Of a DNA stretch of 64,000 bases, positions 1 through 8,826 are shown piece after piece. The notes beneath the pieces were generated by a model, which saw only the letters and a program-made list of their open reading frames with translations, was not told where the DNA came from and did no database searches. Source of the DNA: Chlorobiaceae bacterium (lineage in GTDB: Bacteria; Bacteroidota; Chlorobiia; Chlorobiales; Chlorobiaceae). Position numbers and translations under genes: made by a program. Numbering within the stretch: position 1 is the first letter of the stretch; each line of letters opens with the position of its first letter. Location: assembly GCA_013334865.1 (NCBI GenBank), contig JAAXWS010000009.1:1-64000 (forward strand). Reading direction: 5' to 3'.

Positions 1-60
1 CTCGACGGCATCAACTTTAAACTGTTTGTCGAACGTGCGACGGTGCCTGTAACTCCCCAT
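1..60 (-). CDS. IS3-family transposase OrfA, N-terminal 20 residues (runs off the window)
   Basis: The minus strand reads ATG at 60-58 followed by 20 open codons to the window edge, giving MGSYRHRRTFDKQFKVDAVE. This is the typical start of the small helix-turn-helix OrfA protein of IS3-family elements, which binds the element ends and is joined to OrfB by programmed frameshifting. A strong Shine-Dalgarno (AAAGGAGGT) lies just upstream at about 68-77. An IS-like end follows at about 99-127, which fits an element entering the window from the left. The gene is only partly visible, so completeness cannot be judged. Confidence 0.7.
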   Translation of the reverse strand, partial: MGSYRHRRTFDKQFKVDAVE

Positions 61-98
61 GATTCATACCTCCTTTTGTTTGCAAGGTATGGCTTCTT

Positions 99-127
99 GG
101 ACTGTCCATCAAAATGTAGCAACTCCA
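99..127. repeat. Probable terminal inverted repeat of the IS3-family element
   Basis: Read on the minus strand from 127, the sequence begins TGGAGTTGCTAC, then ATTTTGATGGACAG. It starts with the TG dinucleotide usual for IS3-family ends and resembles, from memory, IS150-group ends (TGnAnTG...CATTTTGnTGGAC). It lies 38 bases upstream of the OrfA start, the expected place for the left end. The other end and any target duplication are outside the window. Confidence 0.5.
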
Positions 128-149
128 CCGGAGGTCGGTGTAAGTCGGT

Positions 150-572
150 TTACTCCTGAGGAGGGCGTTCGTCTTCGCTTCCTTCCTGCGACTTCTCCCA
201 TTCGAGGAATCGGTCGAGGTCGTGCTTGACCGAGGAGAATATGGCCGCGAGGAGCGCGGCGTCGTCGGTGAGGCCGAGCATGGGGATGAAGTCGGGGATG
301 GCGTCGGCCGGGGAGACGAAGTAGACGAGGCCCGTGGTGATGAGCACGATGCTCCTCCACGGAACGTCCCGGTACCCCCTGCTCACCGTCATCCTGACCA
401 GGCGAACAGCTGCATGCATCTTCACGGCCAGCCCCTTCATGTCGAAAAACCGCTGTTCGCTCCTGAGGCGGCGGATGGCCGCATCGAGCAGGGCGATTGC
501 TTTTTTCCGGTCCTTCAGCAGCGTTACGGCGCTTGAGGAGGCATGGCCGATAGCGTTGTCGAGCGGTTTCAA
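150..572 (-). CDS. DUF1232 (YkvA-like) membrane-associated protein
   Basis: This 140-residue protein starts at TTG 572-570, which overlaps the TGA stop of the upstream rhomboid gene (TTGA); a purine-rich GGCGGGGA precedes it. Residues about 75-105 contain a hydrophobic segment followed by SPADAIPDFIP and LTDDAAL, the signature of the DUF1232/YkvA family, whose members are small membrane-associated proteins of unknown biochemical role. Translational coupling to the rhomboid protease suggests co-expression. Its stop codon is only 22 bp from the inferred IS end at 127, so the insertion sits directly downstream. The function is not known; the family assignment is firm and the TTG start is inferred from the overlap. 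Confidence 0.75.
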   Translation of the reverse strand: MKPLDNAIGHASSSAVTLLKDRKKAIALLDAAIRRLRSEQRFFDMKGLAVKMHAAVRLVRMTVSRGYRDVPWRSIVLITTGLVYFVSPADAIPDFIPMLGLTDDAALLAAIFSSVKHDLDRFLEWEKSQEGSEDERPPQE

Positions 573-1396
573 CGTTTCCCCGCCTGCAGCAGCTTCCGTT
601 TCTCCTCGGCAGTGAGGGACTGGTAGCCCCTGCTTGATATCTTGTCGAGGATCGCGTCGATCTCCTCCTCGGTCGCTTCTCCGGAGCCCCGTCCGCCCTG
701 GTAAAGTGTCGGCCCTTTCGGTTTGCGCGGGCCTTTCAGGCGCTTGATCCACTGCGCCACCGACCACTCGTTGCGATTGAAGGTGATGTAGAGGAAGCCG
801 ACCAACATGCCGCCGAGGTGGGCGAAATGTGCGATGTTGCTGCCGCTTCCCATCGACTGGCTTCCCAGTCCGGAGATGAACTCGACGAAGGCGTAGCCCG
901 CGACGAAATACTTCGCCTTGACGGGCACCAGGAAGTAGAGGAAGATGTACCGGTCGGGAAACATCATGCCGAAGGCGAGGAGCACGCCGTAGATAGCTCC
1001 TGAGGCGCCGACGGTCGGGTAGGGGTCGCCGATGGTCGCCAGGAGGTTCAGGAGGGCCGCGCCGATGCCGCAGACGAAATAGTAGGTGGTGAAGTGGCGC
1101 GTTCCCCAGTAGTTCTCGATCTCGGCCCCGAAGATCCAGAGGGCGAACATGTTGAAGAAGAGGTGCCCGAAGCTGCCGTGCAGGAACATGTAGGTCACGG
1201 GCTGCCAGAGGTGGAAGCCGTAGCCCCCGAACTTCTGGGATCCGACGGGCCAGAGCCCGCCCATGAGGGTCAGCATCTCTCCTGCCGGAGTCATCTGCAG
1301 CAGGAATGCCGCCACGTTGGCCAGGATGATCGTCTTGATGGCCGGGGGGATCACCTGGAAGCCGCCGGGCGAGTAAGGTTGGTCGTAACGGGTCAT
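569..1396 (-). CDS. Rhomboid family intramembrane serine protease
   Basis: A 275-residue polytopic membrane protein. The rhomboid catalytic dyad is visible: Ser132 in GASGAIYG and His193 in AHLGG, along with the conserved loop-1/TM2 block HGSFGHLFFN (residues 73-82) containing the oxyanion-region His and Asn. Several hydrophobic segments span residues 20-205, followed by a charged cytoplasmic tail (about 210-275) ending in a Lys/Arg-rich helix. Rhomboids cleave single-pass membrane proteins inside the bilayer; the substrate here cannot be predicted. It lies 81 bp downstream of pgk on the same strand and is coupled to the DUF1232 gene. Confidence 0.92.
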   Translation of the reverse strand: MTRYDQPYSPGGFQVIPPAIKTIILANVAAFLLQMTPAGEMLTLMGGLWPVGSQKFGGYGFHLWQPVTYMFLHGSFGHLFFNMFALWIFGAEIENYWGTRHFTTYYFVCGIGAALLNLLATIGDPYPTVGASGAIYGVLLAFGMMFPDRYIFLYFLVPVKAKYFVAGYAFVEFISGLGSQSMGSGSNIAHFAHLGGMLVGFLYITFNRNEWSVAQWIKRLKGPRKPKGPTLYQGGRGSGEATEEEIDAILDKISSRGYQSLTAEEKRKLLQAGKR

Positions 1397-1411
1397 AGCT
1401 CATTCGTTCGC

Positions 1412-1443
1412 ACGGCGGGCGCCGGATTAAGGGCGCCCGCCGT
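1412..1443 (-). terminator. GC-rich 12-bp hairpin between pgk and the rhomboid gene
   Basis: ACGGCGGGCGCC at 1412-1423 is a perfect inverted match to GGCGCCCGCCGT at 1432-1443, with an 8-base loop. It follows the pgk stop codon (1478) on the transcribed minus strand. There is no T-run on either side, so it is not a classical intrinsic terminator; it could stabilise the pgk mRNA 3' end or give partial termination. Confidence 0.4.
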
Positions 1444-1477
1444 TGAGTTCATGTAAAGCCGGGATGTCGGATCGTCT

Positions 1478-2677
<1,200 letters not shown>

Positions 2678-2760
2678 TTCCCTGGTATGGTTGGTTAATG
2701 GATGGATATCCGTTTTGAAAGAATATATAACAATCCGCGCATTCTCCTGCACAACACCCT

Positions 2761-3807
2761 TCAAGGTGCGTCAGCCCCCTGCGCATTCGTCCTGCTCCGC
2801 TGCATCGCCCGGTATCGCCGGATGTTCCCGTCGTGGGCGGCGAGCGTCGTGGCGAAAGCGTGCCCGCCCTGCCCGTTGGCGACGAAATAGACGAAGGCGG
2901 TCCCGGCGGGCCGGAGCACAGCCATGATCGACGCCTCGCCCGGATTGCAGATCGGTCCCGGGGGCAGCCCGTTATGGAGATAGGTGTTGTAGGGTGATTC
3001 GATGGCGAGGTCCTTGAAATAGAGCCGCCTTGCGGGGCCTGGAATGGCGTACTGCACGGTCGGATCCGCCTGGAGGCGCATGTTCTTCCTGAGGCGGTTC
3101 AGGTAGGCGCTGGCGATGAGCGGCTTTTCCGCATCGAGCGGGGTTTCGGCCTCGACGATGGAGGCCATCGTCAGCACCTGGCGTTCGGTAAGCCCGGCTT
3201 TCGCGGCCTCCTTCCTGAGGCTCTCGGTATAGAAGCCCCTGAACCGGCGGGAAAGGAAGGTGATCACCTCCCGGGGCGTGCTCGCCCACGGGAAGTTGTA
3301 GGTTCCGGGAAACAGGTACCCCTCGGCGCTCTCGCCCTCGATGCCGAGCGATGAGAGGAGGGCCCGGTCGCGTCCTGCTGCCATGAACGCGGTGGAGTCG
3401 ATGTCGAGGTTCGCCGCGACGATTCCCGCGATCCGCGACTGTTCGACGCCGTTGGGGATCATGAGCCGGACCTCGTCCTGGGGGCTGGTGTGGAGCCGCT
3501 GGAGCAGGCCGTAGGTGGAGAGGCCCATGGGCACGGTATACCTGCCCGGCTTGATCTTGTGCAGTTCGGGGAAGAGCGTCCCGGCCAGCAGCAGCGGCCA
3601 TCGGAAGCGGATGATCCTCGACTCGCCGAGCCTGTCGACGATCTGGCGGAAGCCGGTGCCGCGATGGATGTTGACCGTCGCGCTCCGTCCGGTGAGGCTC
3701 ATGGAGTTAGCGCCGGGCATGAAGAGGAAAATGGCTGCAGCGGCCGCGATTGCCAGCAGGATCGCTGTCAGGGGGCCTGACCGGCTGGTGGCTTTACGGC
3801 GCGGCAT
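2761..3807 (-). CDS. mltG: Endolytic murein transglycosylase MltG
   Basis: This 348-residue YceG/MltG family protein cleaves nascent glycan strands in the inner-membrane-proximal peptidoglycan, releasing anhydro ends and probably terminating chain growth. One N-terminal transmembrane helix (about residues 13-30) anchors a periplasmic LysM-like region and the catalytic domain. The expected catalytic glutamate is Glu219 in ASIVEAET, and the conserved [10 protein letters not shown] and SPYNTY blocks follow. It starts 15 bp after the chorismate mutase stop on the same strand, suggesting one transcript. It functionally complements the dcw cluster that begins on the other strand about 1 kb away. 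Confidence 0.94.
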   Translation of the reverse strand: MPRRKATSRSGPLTAILLAIAAAAAIFLFMPGANSMSLTGRSATVNIHRGTGFRQIVDRLGESRIIRFRWPLLLAGTLFPELHKIKPGRYTVPMGLSTYGLLQRLHTSPQDEVRLMIPNGVEQSRIAGIVAANLDIDSTAFMAAGRDRALLSSLGIEGESAEGYLFPGTYNFPWASTPREVITFLSRRFRGFYTESLRKEAAKAGLTERQVLTMASIVEAETPLDAEKPLIASAYLNRLRKNMRLQADPTVQYAIPGPARRLYFKDLAIESPYNTYLHNGLPPGPICNPGEASIMAVLRPAGTAFVYFVANGQGGHAFATTLAAHDGNIRRYRAMQRSRTNAQGADAP

Positions 3808-3822
3808 GTGCGGGTAGGCCGG

Positions 3823-4149
3823 TTAGCTGGCGGAAATGTTCTGTTGCCCGCTGTTGCACTCTTGCTGGAACAGGCGCGATTCGTGGAGAATGCTCCGGTA
3901 GATCTGCTCAAGCGCCGTGCTCATCCGGGGGTTTTCCGACATGGCCAGAACATTGGCGATGACCTCCTTCTCGCGTTCAGGCTGGAGGACGGTTTCGCCG
4001 AGCCTGGTTTTCACCGAGCTGATGTTCCCGGCGTAGCGAAGCCGTTCACAGAGCAGGGCGACCATCTGCCGGTCGATGGCGTCGATCTTGCCCCGCCACT
4101 CTTCGAGTTCGCGTCGGTGATCGTTGTGGTTACTGCTGTCGGCCGTCAT
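3823..4149 (-). CDS. Chorismate mutase, AroQ type
   Basis: A stand-alone 108-residue all-helical chorismate mutase domain, converting chorismate to prephenate for Phe/Tyr synthesis in the cytoplasm. Typical AroQ features are the first helix with a WRGKIDAIDRQMVALLCER register (residues about 18-37), a basic residue before GNISSVK, and QPEREKEV followed by a C-terminal helix. There is no fused prephenate dehydratase or DAHP synthase domain. It is the first gene of a leftward chain with mltG and pgk, and a TATAAT-type promoter lies 42 bp upstream. Confidence 0.88.
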   Translation of the reverse strand: MTADSSNHNDHRRELEEWRGKIDAIDRQMVALLCERLRYAGNISSVKTRLGETVLQPEREKEVIANVLAMSENPRMSTALEQIYRSILHESRLFQQECNSGQQNISAS

Positions 4150-4190
4150 GCGCTGGTCTGTTAAGGGGTCTGCAGAAATGCCATTCCTGC

Positions 4191-4219
4191 ATTATAAGAA
4201 ATTGTCGACATAAAATTGC
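4191..4219 (-). promoter_or_regulatory. Probable sigma-70-type promoter for chorismate mutase-mltG-pgk
   Basis: The minus strand carries a perfect TATAAT at 4196-4191. A weak -35-like GCAATT lies 17 bp upstream (4219-4214). Predicted initiation is about 35 nt before the chorismate mutase ATG. The -10 match is exact and the -35 poor. Confidence 0.45.
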
Positions 4220-4239
4220 CGCCGAATCGCCCTTCAGCC

Positions 4240-4758
4240 TCAGCGGTCGAACAGCTTCAGCCATCGCTCCACCTCGGCGTCGCCGAGCGGCTGAGAGCCG
4301 GTTTTCCTGCTGGCGATTCCTTTCGGCGCGGGGCGGGACGCCCGGCCCGTAGCGCAGAGCCCGAGCGCTTCGAGTTCGGCGATGAACGATTCCGACTCCG
4401 AGCACGACGCTCCCCAGGCGATGACGTGGCGCCGTATCTCCCGGTCCGAGGTGATCACGGTGACCAGGCCGGCACGGGCCTTGAGGGCACGGACCAGATC
4501 AACGATACGCTGGTCGGCCGTCCGGTCGGAGCCGCTGAAGACCACCTCGATCGCGCCGCTGATCGACAGCGCTCCAGCTCCGGGCCCTCCGTCGTAGACC
4601 ACGGTCACATGCCTGCGGCTTGCCTTCCGGTATGCCGAGAGCATCGATTCGAGGCGGTCGCGCAGCTCCGCCATGGTTGCTTTTTCCCTGCCCGGTCGCC
4701 AGAGCTTGTGGATGAGGTTGTAGCCGTCGATCACGGTCTCCCTGGCTGGTGTCGGCAT
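4240..4758 (-). CDS. NYN-domain (YacP-like) predicted ribonuclease
   Basis: A 172-residue protein of the YacP/NYN group, PIN-like Mg-dependent RNases related to Rae1. The N-terminal VIDGYNLIHKLW carries the acidic residue of the active site, followed by a long helix with ELRDRLE, the strand VTVVYDGG, and VITSDREI, which supplies further acidic residues. The start MPTPARETV at 4758 is chosen because GGGGGGAG precedes it; an upstream in-frame ATG at 4782 lacks a ribosome site and would add eight residues. It is divergent from mraZ across about 140 bp. Substrate unknown. Confidence 0.8.
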   Translation of the reverse strand: MPTPARETVIDGYNLIHKLWRPGREKATMAELRDRLESMLSAYRKASRRHVTVVYDGGPGAGALSISGAIEVVFSGSDRTADQRIVDLVRALKARAGLVTVITSDREIRRHVIAWGASCSESESFIAELEALGLCATGRASRPAPKGIASRKTGSQPLGDAEVERWLKLFDR

Positions 4759-4868
4759 GGTCCCCGTTTTTTCTCCCCCCATCTATCAATAAGGAGGGGC
4801 CTCTTTTTTCTTCGCCTGAAAGCTGATTGTACCATTTTTTTTGGAAATCCTTTTTCGGTACATTAAGG

Positions 4869-4892
4869 TGGGAGAAAATGGGGAAAAATGGG
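4869..4892 (+). promoter_or_regulatory. MraZ operator: three TGGG repeats at 10-bp spacing
   Basis: TGGG occurs at 4869, 4879 and 4889, an exact 10-bp period, immediately before the mraZ ATG at 4899. MraZ is known to bind direct TGGG-type repeats at this spacing upstream of its own gene in other bacteria. Here the last repeat would also serve as, or overlap, the ribosome binding site, so bound MraZ could affect both transcription and translation. The fit is visible directly; binding is inferred. Confidence 0.8.
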
Positions 4893-4898
4893 ATAAAA

Positions 4899-5360
4899 AT
4901 GCCCGGATTCATCGGACGCGAACAGCATGCCGTCGATGAGAAAGGCCGGTTGCTCGTGCCGGCTCGTTTCCGTCGAAAGATCGCCCTCCGGCAGGACGGC
5001 TCGGGCGTGCCGTCCGTGGAGACGGTGCTCTATGTCCTTAAGGCCGACGACGGCTCACTGGAGCTCTACGAGCCCTCCGCCTGGGCCGAAAAGGAGCGCC
5101 AGCTGCTCAAGCTTTCCGATTTCAACCCGGAAGAGCGCCTCCTCACCACCATGATTTATGCCCGCCTCGAACAGGCCGAACTGGATCGCTCGGGCAGGAT
5201 CGCCCTGTCCCGCGACATGCTCGACCATGCCGGCATAGAAAAGGATGCGGTCTTTATCGGCGCCAACGTGAAGATGGCTGTCTGGGAGCCTTCGCGGCTC
5301 GAGCGGTTGCTTCAGGAAAACGCAGGCAGGTTCTCCCTGCTCGCCGGCCGGCTGGCGTGA
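4899..5360 (+). CDS. mraZ: Transcriptional regulator MraZ
   Basis: This 153-residue protein has two tandem SpoVT/AbrB-like halves: [22 protein letters not shown] (about residues 3-24) and the second copy near [22 protein letters not shown] (about 88-110). MraZ forms ring-shaped multimers that bind the repeat operator in front of its own gene and represses or tunes the dcw cluster. ATG 4899 is chosen because homology starts at MPGFIG and the TGGG repeats lie just upstream; ATG 4878 is in frame but lies inside those repeats. It is the first gene of the dcw cluster, 4 bp before rsmH. Confidence 0.95.
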   Translation: MPGFIGREQHAVDEKGRLLVPARFRRKIALRQDGSGVPSVETVLYVLKADDGSLELYEPSAWAEKERQLLKLSDFNPEERLLTTMIYARLEQAELDRSGRIALSRDMLDHAGIEKDAVFIGANVKMAVWEPSRLERLLQENAGRFSLLAGRLA

Positions 5361-5364
5361 CGCC

Positions 5365-6327
5365 ATGGAAGCGTACGGATACCATGCCCCGGTCCTGCCG
5401 GATGAGACCGTTTCGCTGCTGGTTACCGGCCCGGGCATCTATATCGACGGAACCCTCGGCGGGGGCGGCCATTCGCTGCTGATCCTCCGGCGGCTCGGGG
5501 AGACTGGAGGGCTGGGCCGCTCGCTGCTGGTCGGCATCGACCAGGATACCAACGCGCTTGACGAGGCCTCCCGAAAGCTCGTGGAGTTCCAGGGCTCGAG
5601 CATGTTCGTACGGGGGAATTTCAGCACGGTCGGAGATGTCGCCCGTTCGGCAGGCGAGGGGCCGGGACGCGGTCTGCCGGTCATGGGCATCCTGCTCGAC
5701 CTCGGCGTCTCCTCCTTCCAGATCGATACGCCTGAGCGGGGGTTCAGCTACCTTCGCAACGGCCCGCTCGACATGAGGATGGATCCCGACGGACCAGTCA
5801 CGGCGGCGGATATCGTGAACGGTTACGAGGAGAAGGCGCTGGCGTCTCTTTTCCGCAGGTATGGCGAGGAGCCGCTCGGCGGCCGTATCGCCAGGGCCCT
5901 GGTGGCGGCCCGGGGCGCCGGCAGGATCTCGACGACGGGGGAGCTCGCGGCGCTGGTGAAGGGGGCATGCCCCAGGAAGGATCTGGCGGTCAAGACACTC
6001 TCGCGGGTCTACCAGGCCCTGCGCATCGAGGTCAACGACGAGCTCGGCGTCCTCGAGGAGGCGCTCGAAGAGGGCTTCGAGGCGCTGTCTCCCGGCGGGC
6101 GGATGGCCGTCATCAGCTACCATTCGCTCGAGGACCGGATCGTGAAGCGCTTTTTCGCGTCGAAGGCTGCCGAGGACTGGGGTCCGAAGGGGGTGGCGCT
6201 CAGGGAGCCGCTGGCTCCCGCGAAGGCGATCCAGGTCACCCGGAAGGCCGTGACGGCGACGCAGGAGGAGATCGACAGGAACCCGAGGTCGCGCAGCGCA
6301 AGGCTGAGGGTGGTTCAAAAACTGTAA
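5365..6327 (+). CDS. rsmH: 16S rRNA (cytosine-1402-N4)-methyltransferase
   Basis: A 320-residue RsmH/MraW protein, which uses S-adenosylmethionine to methylate N4 of C1402 in the 16S rRNA decoding centre. It shows HAPVLPDE at the N-terminus, the SAM loop [12 protein letters not shown] (about residues 27-38), [10 protein letters not shown], and [14 protein letters not shown], followed by the family-specific helical insert and the C-terminal [12 protein letters not shown] block. Start ATG 5365 lies 4 bp after mraZ. Placement as second dcw gene is canonical. Confidence 0.96.
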   Translation: MEAYGYHAPVLPDETVSLLVTGPGIYIDGTLGGGGHSLLILRRLGETGGLGRSLLVGIDQDTNALDEASRKLVEFQGSSMFVRGNFSTVGDVARSAGEGPGRGLPVMGILLDLGVSSFQIDTPERGFSYLRNGPLDMRMDPDGPVTAADIVNGYEEKALASLFRRYGEEPLGGRIARALVAARGAGRISTTGELAALVKGACPRKDLAVKTLSRVYQALRIEVNDELGVLEEALEEGFEALSPGGRMAVISYHSLEDRIVKRFFASKAAEDWGPKGVALREPLAPAKAIQVTRKAVTATQEEIDRNPRSRSARLRVVQKL

Positions 6328-6339
6328 AGGAGGAGATCC

Positions 6340-6819
6340 GTGGGCACCGTAAAGAGATCAGGGCATTCCTTGGTAAGTCTTGCCGGCAGCGGCGGGCGCC
6401 TGCTCAAGTGGCGTCCGCAGGCGGCAACAGAAGAGGTCGAGCTTGCAGGAATCGACGTGCTTGGCGAGCCGGGTTCCGGCTTGTTCCCTCCAGACGCGCC
6501 CGCGCCCGCAGCCGCAGCCGCCCCGCCGAAGCCGAAGGAGGACATCTTCGACATCGGCGCCATTTTGCGCCTCAGGACTTTTTTGTACCTTATCGCCGGA
6601 ACGGCGCTGCTGCTGTTCCAGATCCACAACACGCTCTCCATCAAGGAGCTTGCCAGGCAGAACGAGCAGCTCAGGGAGCAGCTCAGGATAAGCACCAGCA
6701 TCAGGACATCCCAGGAGCTCAAGGCGAGCGAGCTGCAGAGCATCCACAACATCTCCGGGTACGCCCAGGGGCTCGGGCTGATCTCCTCTGCCGTGCCTCC
6801 GGTGGACCTTGAACCTTGA
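6340..6819 (+). CDS. FtsL-like bitopic division protein
   Basis: A 159-residue protein between rsmH and ftsI, where ftsL normally sits. It starts at GTG 6340 with AGGAGGAG upstream. Residues 1-79 are an unusually long cytoplasmic region with an Ala/Pro-rich stretch (51-66), followed by one transmembrane helix (about 80-96) and a coiled-coil-like segment with heptad Leu/Ile spacing (about 98-133). This topology and position match FtsL, which recruits and activates FtsW/FtsI with FtsB. Primary sequence similarity of FtsL proteins is low, so the identity rests on topology and context. Confidence 0.7.
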   Translation: MGTVKRSGHSLVSLAGSGGRLLKWRPQAATEEVELAGIDVLGEPGSGLFPPDAPAPAAAAAPPKPKEDIFDIGAILRLRTFLYLIAGTALLLFQIHNTLSIKELARQNEQLREQLRISTSIRTSQELKASELQSIHNISGYAQGLGLISSAVPPVDLEP

Positions 6820-6846
6820 CAACCCCACGACCATCGGGATGACTAC

Positions 6847-8796
6847 ATGAACGGCCAGGAATCACGCCAGCGAGGCAAGGGCACCAGCGACCGGGAATTC
6901 GGGCAGCGGCTTGGCATCGTGGGGCTTGTCATGACGCTGTTCTTCGTGGCTATCGTGTTCAAGCTGCTGAGCATCCAGGTCATCAACGTCAGGAAATACA
7001 AGGTGATGGCTAGCAGGCAGTACGAGAGCCTGGTGACCGAAAAGGCCCGTCGAGGCAGGATCTACGACCGTCACGGCCGGCAGCTCGCCGAGAGCATCGA
7101 GAGCATCTCCTTCTATGCCGACCCGCTCCACGTCAAGACGCCTCAGGATCTGGCGACCCGTTTTTCGACCCGTTTCGGAAGGAACCGCCTCTACTACCTC
7201 CGCCTGCTCCAGACCAGGAAGCGTTTCGTCTGGCTCGAAAGGAACGTGCCGGTCTCGCAGGCGGCCGACCTGATGGCCCTGAAGGCGCCCGGCCTCGGCT
7301 TCCGTCGCGAGCAGCAGCGCTACTACCTGAACACCGCGTCGCAGATCATCGGCTTCACCGACCGGGACGACAAGGGGATCAGCGGACTTGAGCGGCAGCT
7401 CAACAGCCACCTCAAGGGGCGTGACGGTACGAGGATCTTCCAGCGCTCGGCGACCGGCGAGCGCTACCCCGCTCCCGATGCCGACCAGATAATGCCGCTC
7501 GGAGGGAGCGACGTCGAGCTGACCATCGATTCGGATATCCAGGGGATCGTCGAGGACGAGATCATGCAGGCGGTCGCGACCTTCAGGGCGAAGGCTGCCG
7601 CGGGCATCCTGATGGATGTGAGGACAGGCGAGATCCTCGCGATGGCCAACTACCCGGGTTTCGACATGAACCGCCGGACGACCGTCACCAGCGAGCAGAC
7701 CCGCAACCGGGCAGTGACCGACATGTTCGAGCCCGGATCCACCTTCAAGATCGTCATGGCCTCCGCCGCCACCGAAGCGCTCAATTACAAGGCCGATACG
7801 ATGGTTGACGGCCACAACGGGGCGGTGCAGCTTTATGACCGCCAGATCGTCGACCACGAACCGATGGGCAGGATCACCTTCAGGGAGGCGATCACGAAGT
7901 CGAGCAACGTCGTCGCCGCGCTGACCGCACTGAAAGTCGGTCCCGAGGCCTTCTACCGGTATGCACGCAACCTCGGGTTCGGCGGGAAGACCGGAGTCGG
8001 CCTCATCGGCGAATCCCGCGGCATCCTCAAGCCGATCCCGCAGTGGGACCGCACGACGCTGCCCTGGATGGGATATGGCTACCAGGTCATGGCCACGCCG
8101 CTGCAGGTGCTTCAGGCATACGCGACCATCGCCAACGACGGGGTCCGCATGCGGCCCTACATCATCCGCAAGGTCGTCGACCGCGACGGTCAGCCGGTAT
8201 GGGAGGGCAAGCCGATGAAGGTGGTGCAGGCCGTCAGGCCCGAGACCGCCAGATACATGGCGAAGGAGTATTTCAGGGGTGTTGTCCAGGAGGGCACCGG
8301 CGTTTCGGCGGCCGTCGACGGCGTCGAGGTCGCCGGCAAGACCGGAACGGCGCAGAAGTACACCGGCGGTTACCAGGGGCGACATGCTTACCTGTCCACC
8401 TTCGTCGGGTTCTTTCCTGCCGGCAACCCGCAGTACGCGGCGATCGTCATCGTCGACGAGCCGCAGACCGCCTACTATGCGGCGGCGGTCGCCGCTCCGG
8501 TATTTTCGAGGATCTGCGGCCGCTCCCTGGCCTGTTCCCGCGAGATGCAGCACCGGCTTGCGATGCAGTCGGTGGAGAAGGCAAACCTCGACAGGATCGT
8601 GACGGTCGCGGTCCCCGACCTGACCGGGTTGACCGGCAGGGAGGCCGAGCGGTTGCTGAAGTGGAGCGGACTGAAGGCCGAGTTCGCCGGGAGCCCGGAC
8701 GAGACGGTGCTCCGCCAGAGCCTTGAAGCCGGTGTGAAGGTGCAGAAGGAGGCGGTAGTCAGGCTGACCATGGCGCAACGGCCGAAAAAAATCTGA
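6847..8796 (+). CDS. ftsI: Septal peptidoglycan transpeptidase (class B PBP) with PASTA domain
   Basis: This 649-residue FtsI/PBP3-type protein cross-links septal peptidoglycan. It has one N-terminal transmembrane helix (about 21-45), a PBP dimerisation/pedestal region with RGRIYDRHG (69-77), and a transpeptidase domain with all three motifs: STFK (Ser298 nucleophile to Lys301), SSN (352-354) and KTG (498-500). A C-terminal PASTA module occupies about 590-645. The PASTA module is absent from enterobacterial FtsI but occurs in Gram-positive and Bacteroidetes/Chlorobi division PBPs. It lies 27 bp after the FtsL-like gene, directly before murE. Confidence 0.93.
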   Translation: MNGQESRQRGKGTSDREFGQRLGIVGLVMTLFFVAIVFKLLSIQVINVRKYKVMASRQYESLVTEKARRGRIYDRHGRQLAESIESISFYADPLHVKTPQDLATRFSTRFGRNRLYYLRLLQTRKRFVWLERNVPVSQAADLMALKAPGLGFRREQQRYYLNTASQIIGFTDRDDKGISGLERQLNSHLKGRDGTRIFQRSATGERYPAPDADQIMPLGGSDVELTIDSDIQGIVEDEIMQAVATFRAKAAAGILMDVRTGEILAMANYPGFDMNRRTTVTSEQTRNRAVTDMFEPGSTFKIVMASAATEALNYKADTMVDGHNGAVQLYDRQIVDHEPMGRITFREAITKSSNVVAALTALKVGPEAFYRYARNLGFGGKTGVGLIGESRGILKPIPQWDRTTLPWMGYGYQVMATPLQVLQAYATIANDGVRMRPYIIRKVVDRDGQPVWEGKPMKVVQAVRPETARYMAKEYFRGVVQEGTGVSAAVDGVEVAGKTGTAQKYTGGYQGRHAYLSTFVGFFPAGNPQYAAIVIVDEPQTAYYAAAVAAPVFSRICGRSLACSREMQHRLAMQSVEKANLDRIVTVAVPDLTGLTGREAERLLKWSGLKAEFAGSPDETVLRQSLEAGVKVQKEAVVRLTMAQRPKKI

Positions 8797-8826
8797 AACA
8801 TGGGTCGTCATGAAGGGAGCATCGCG

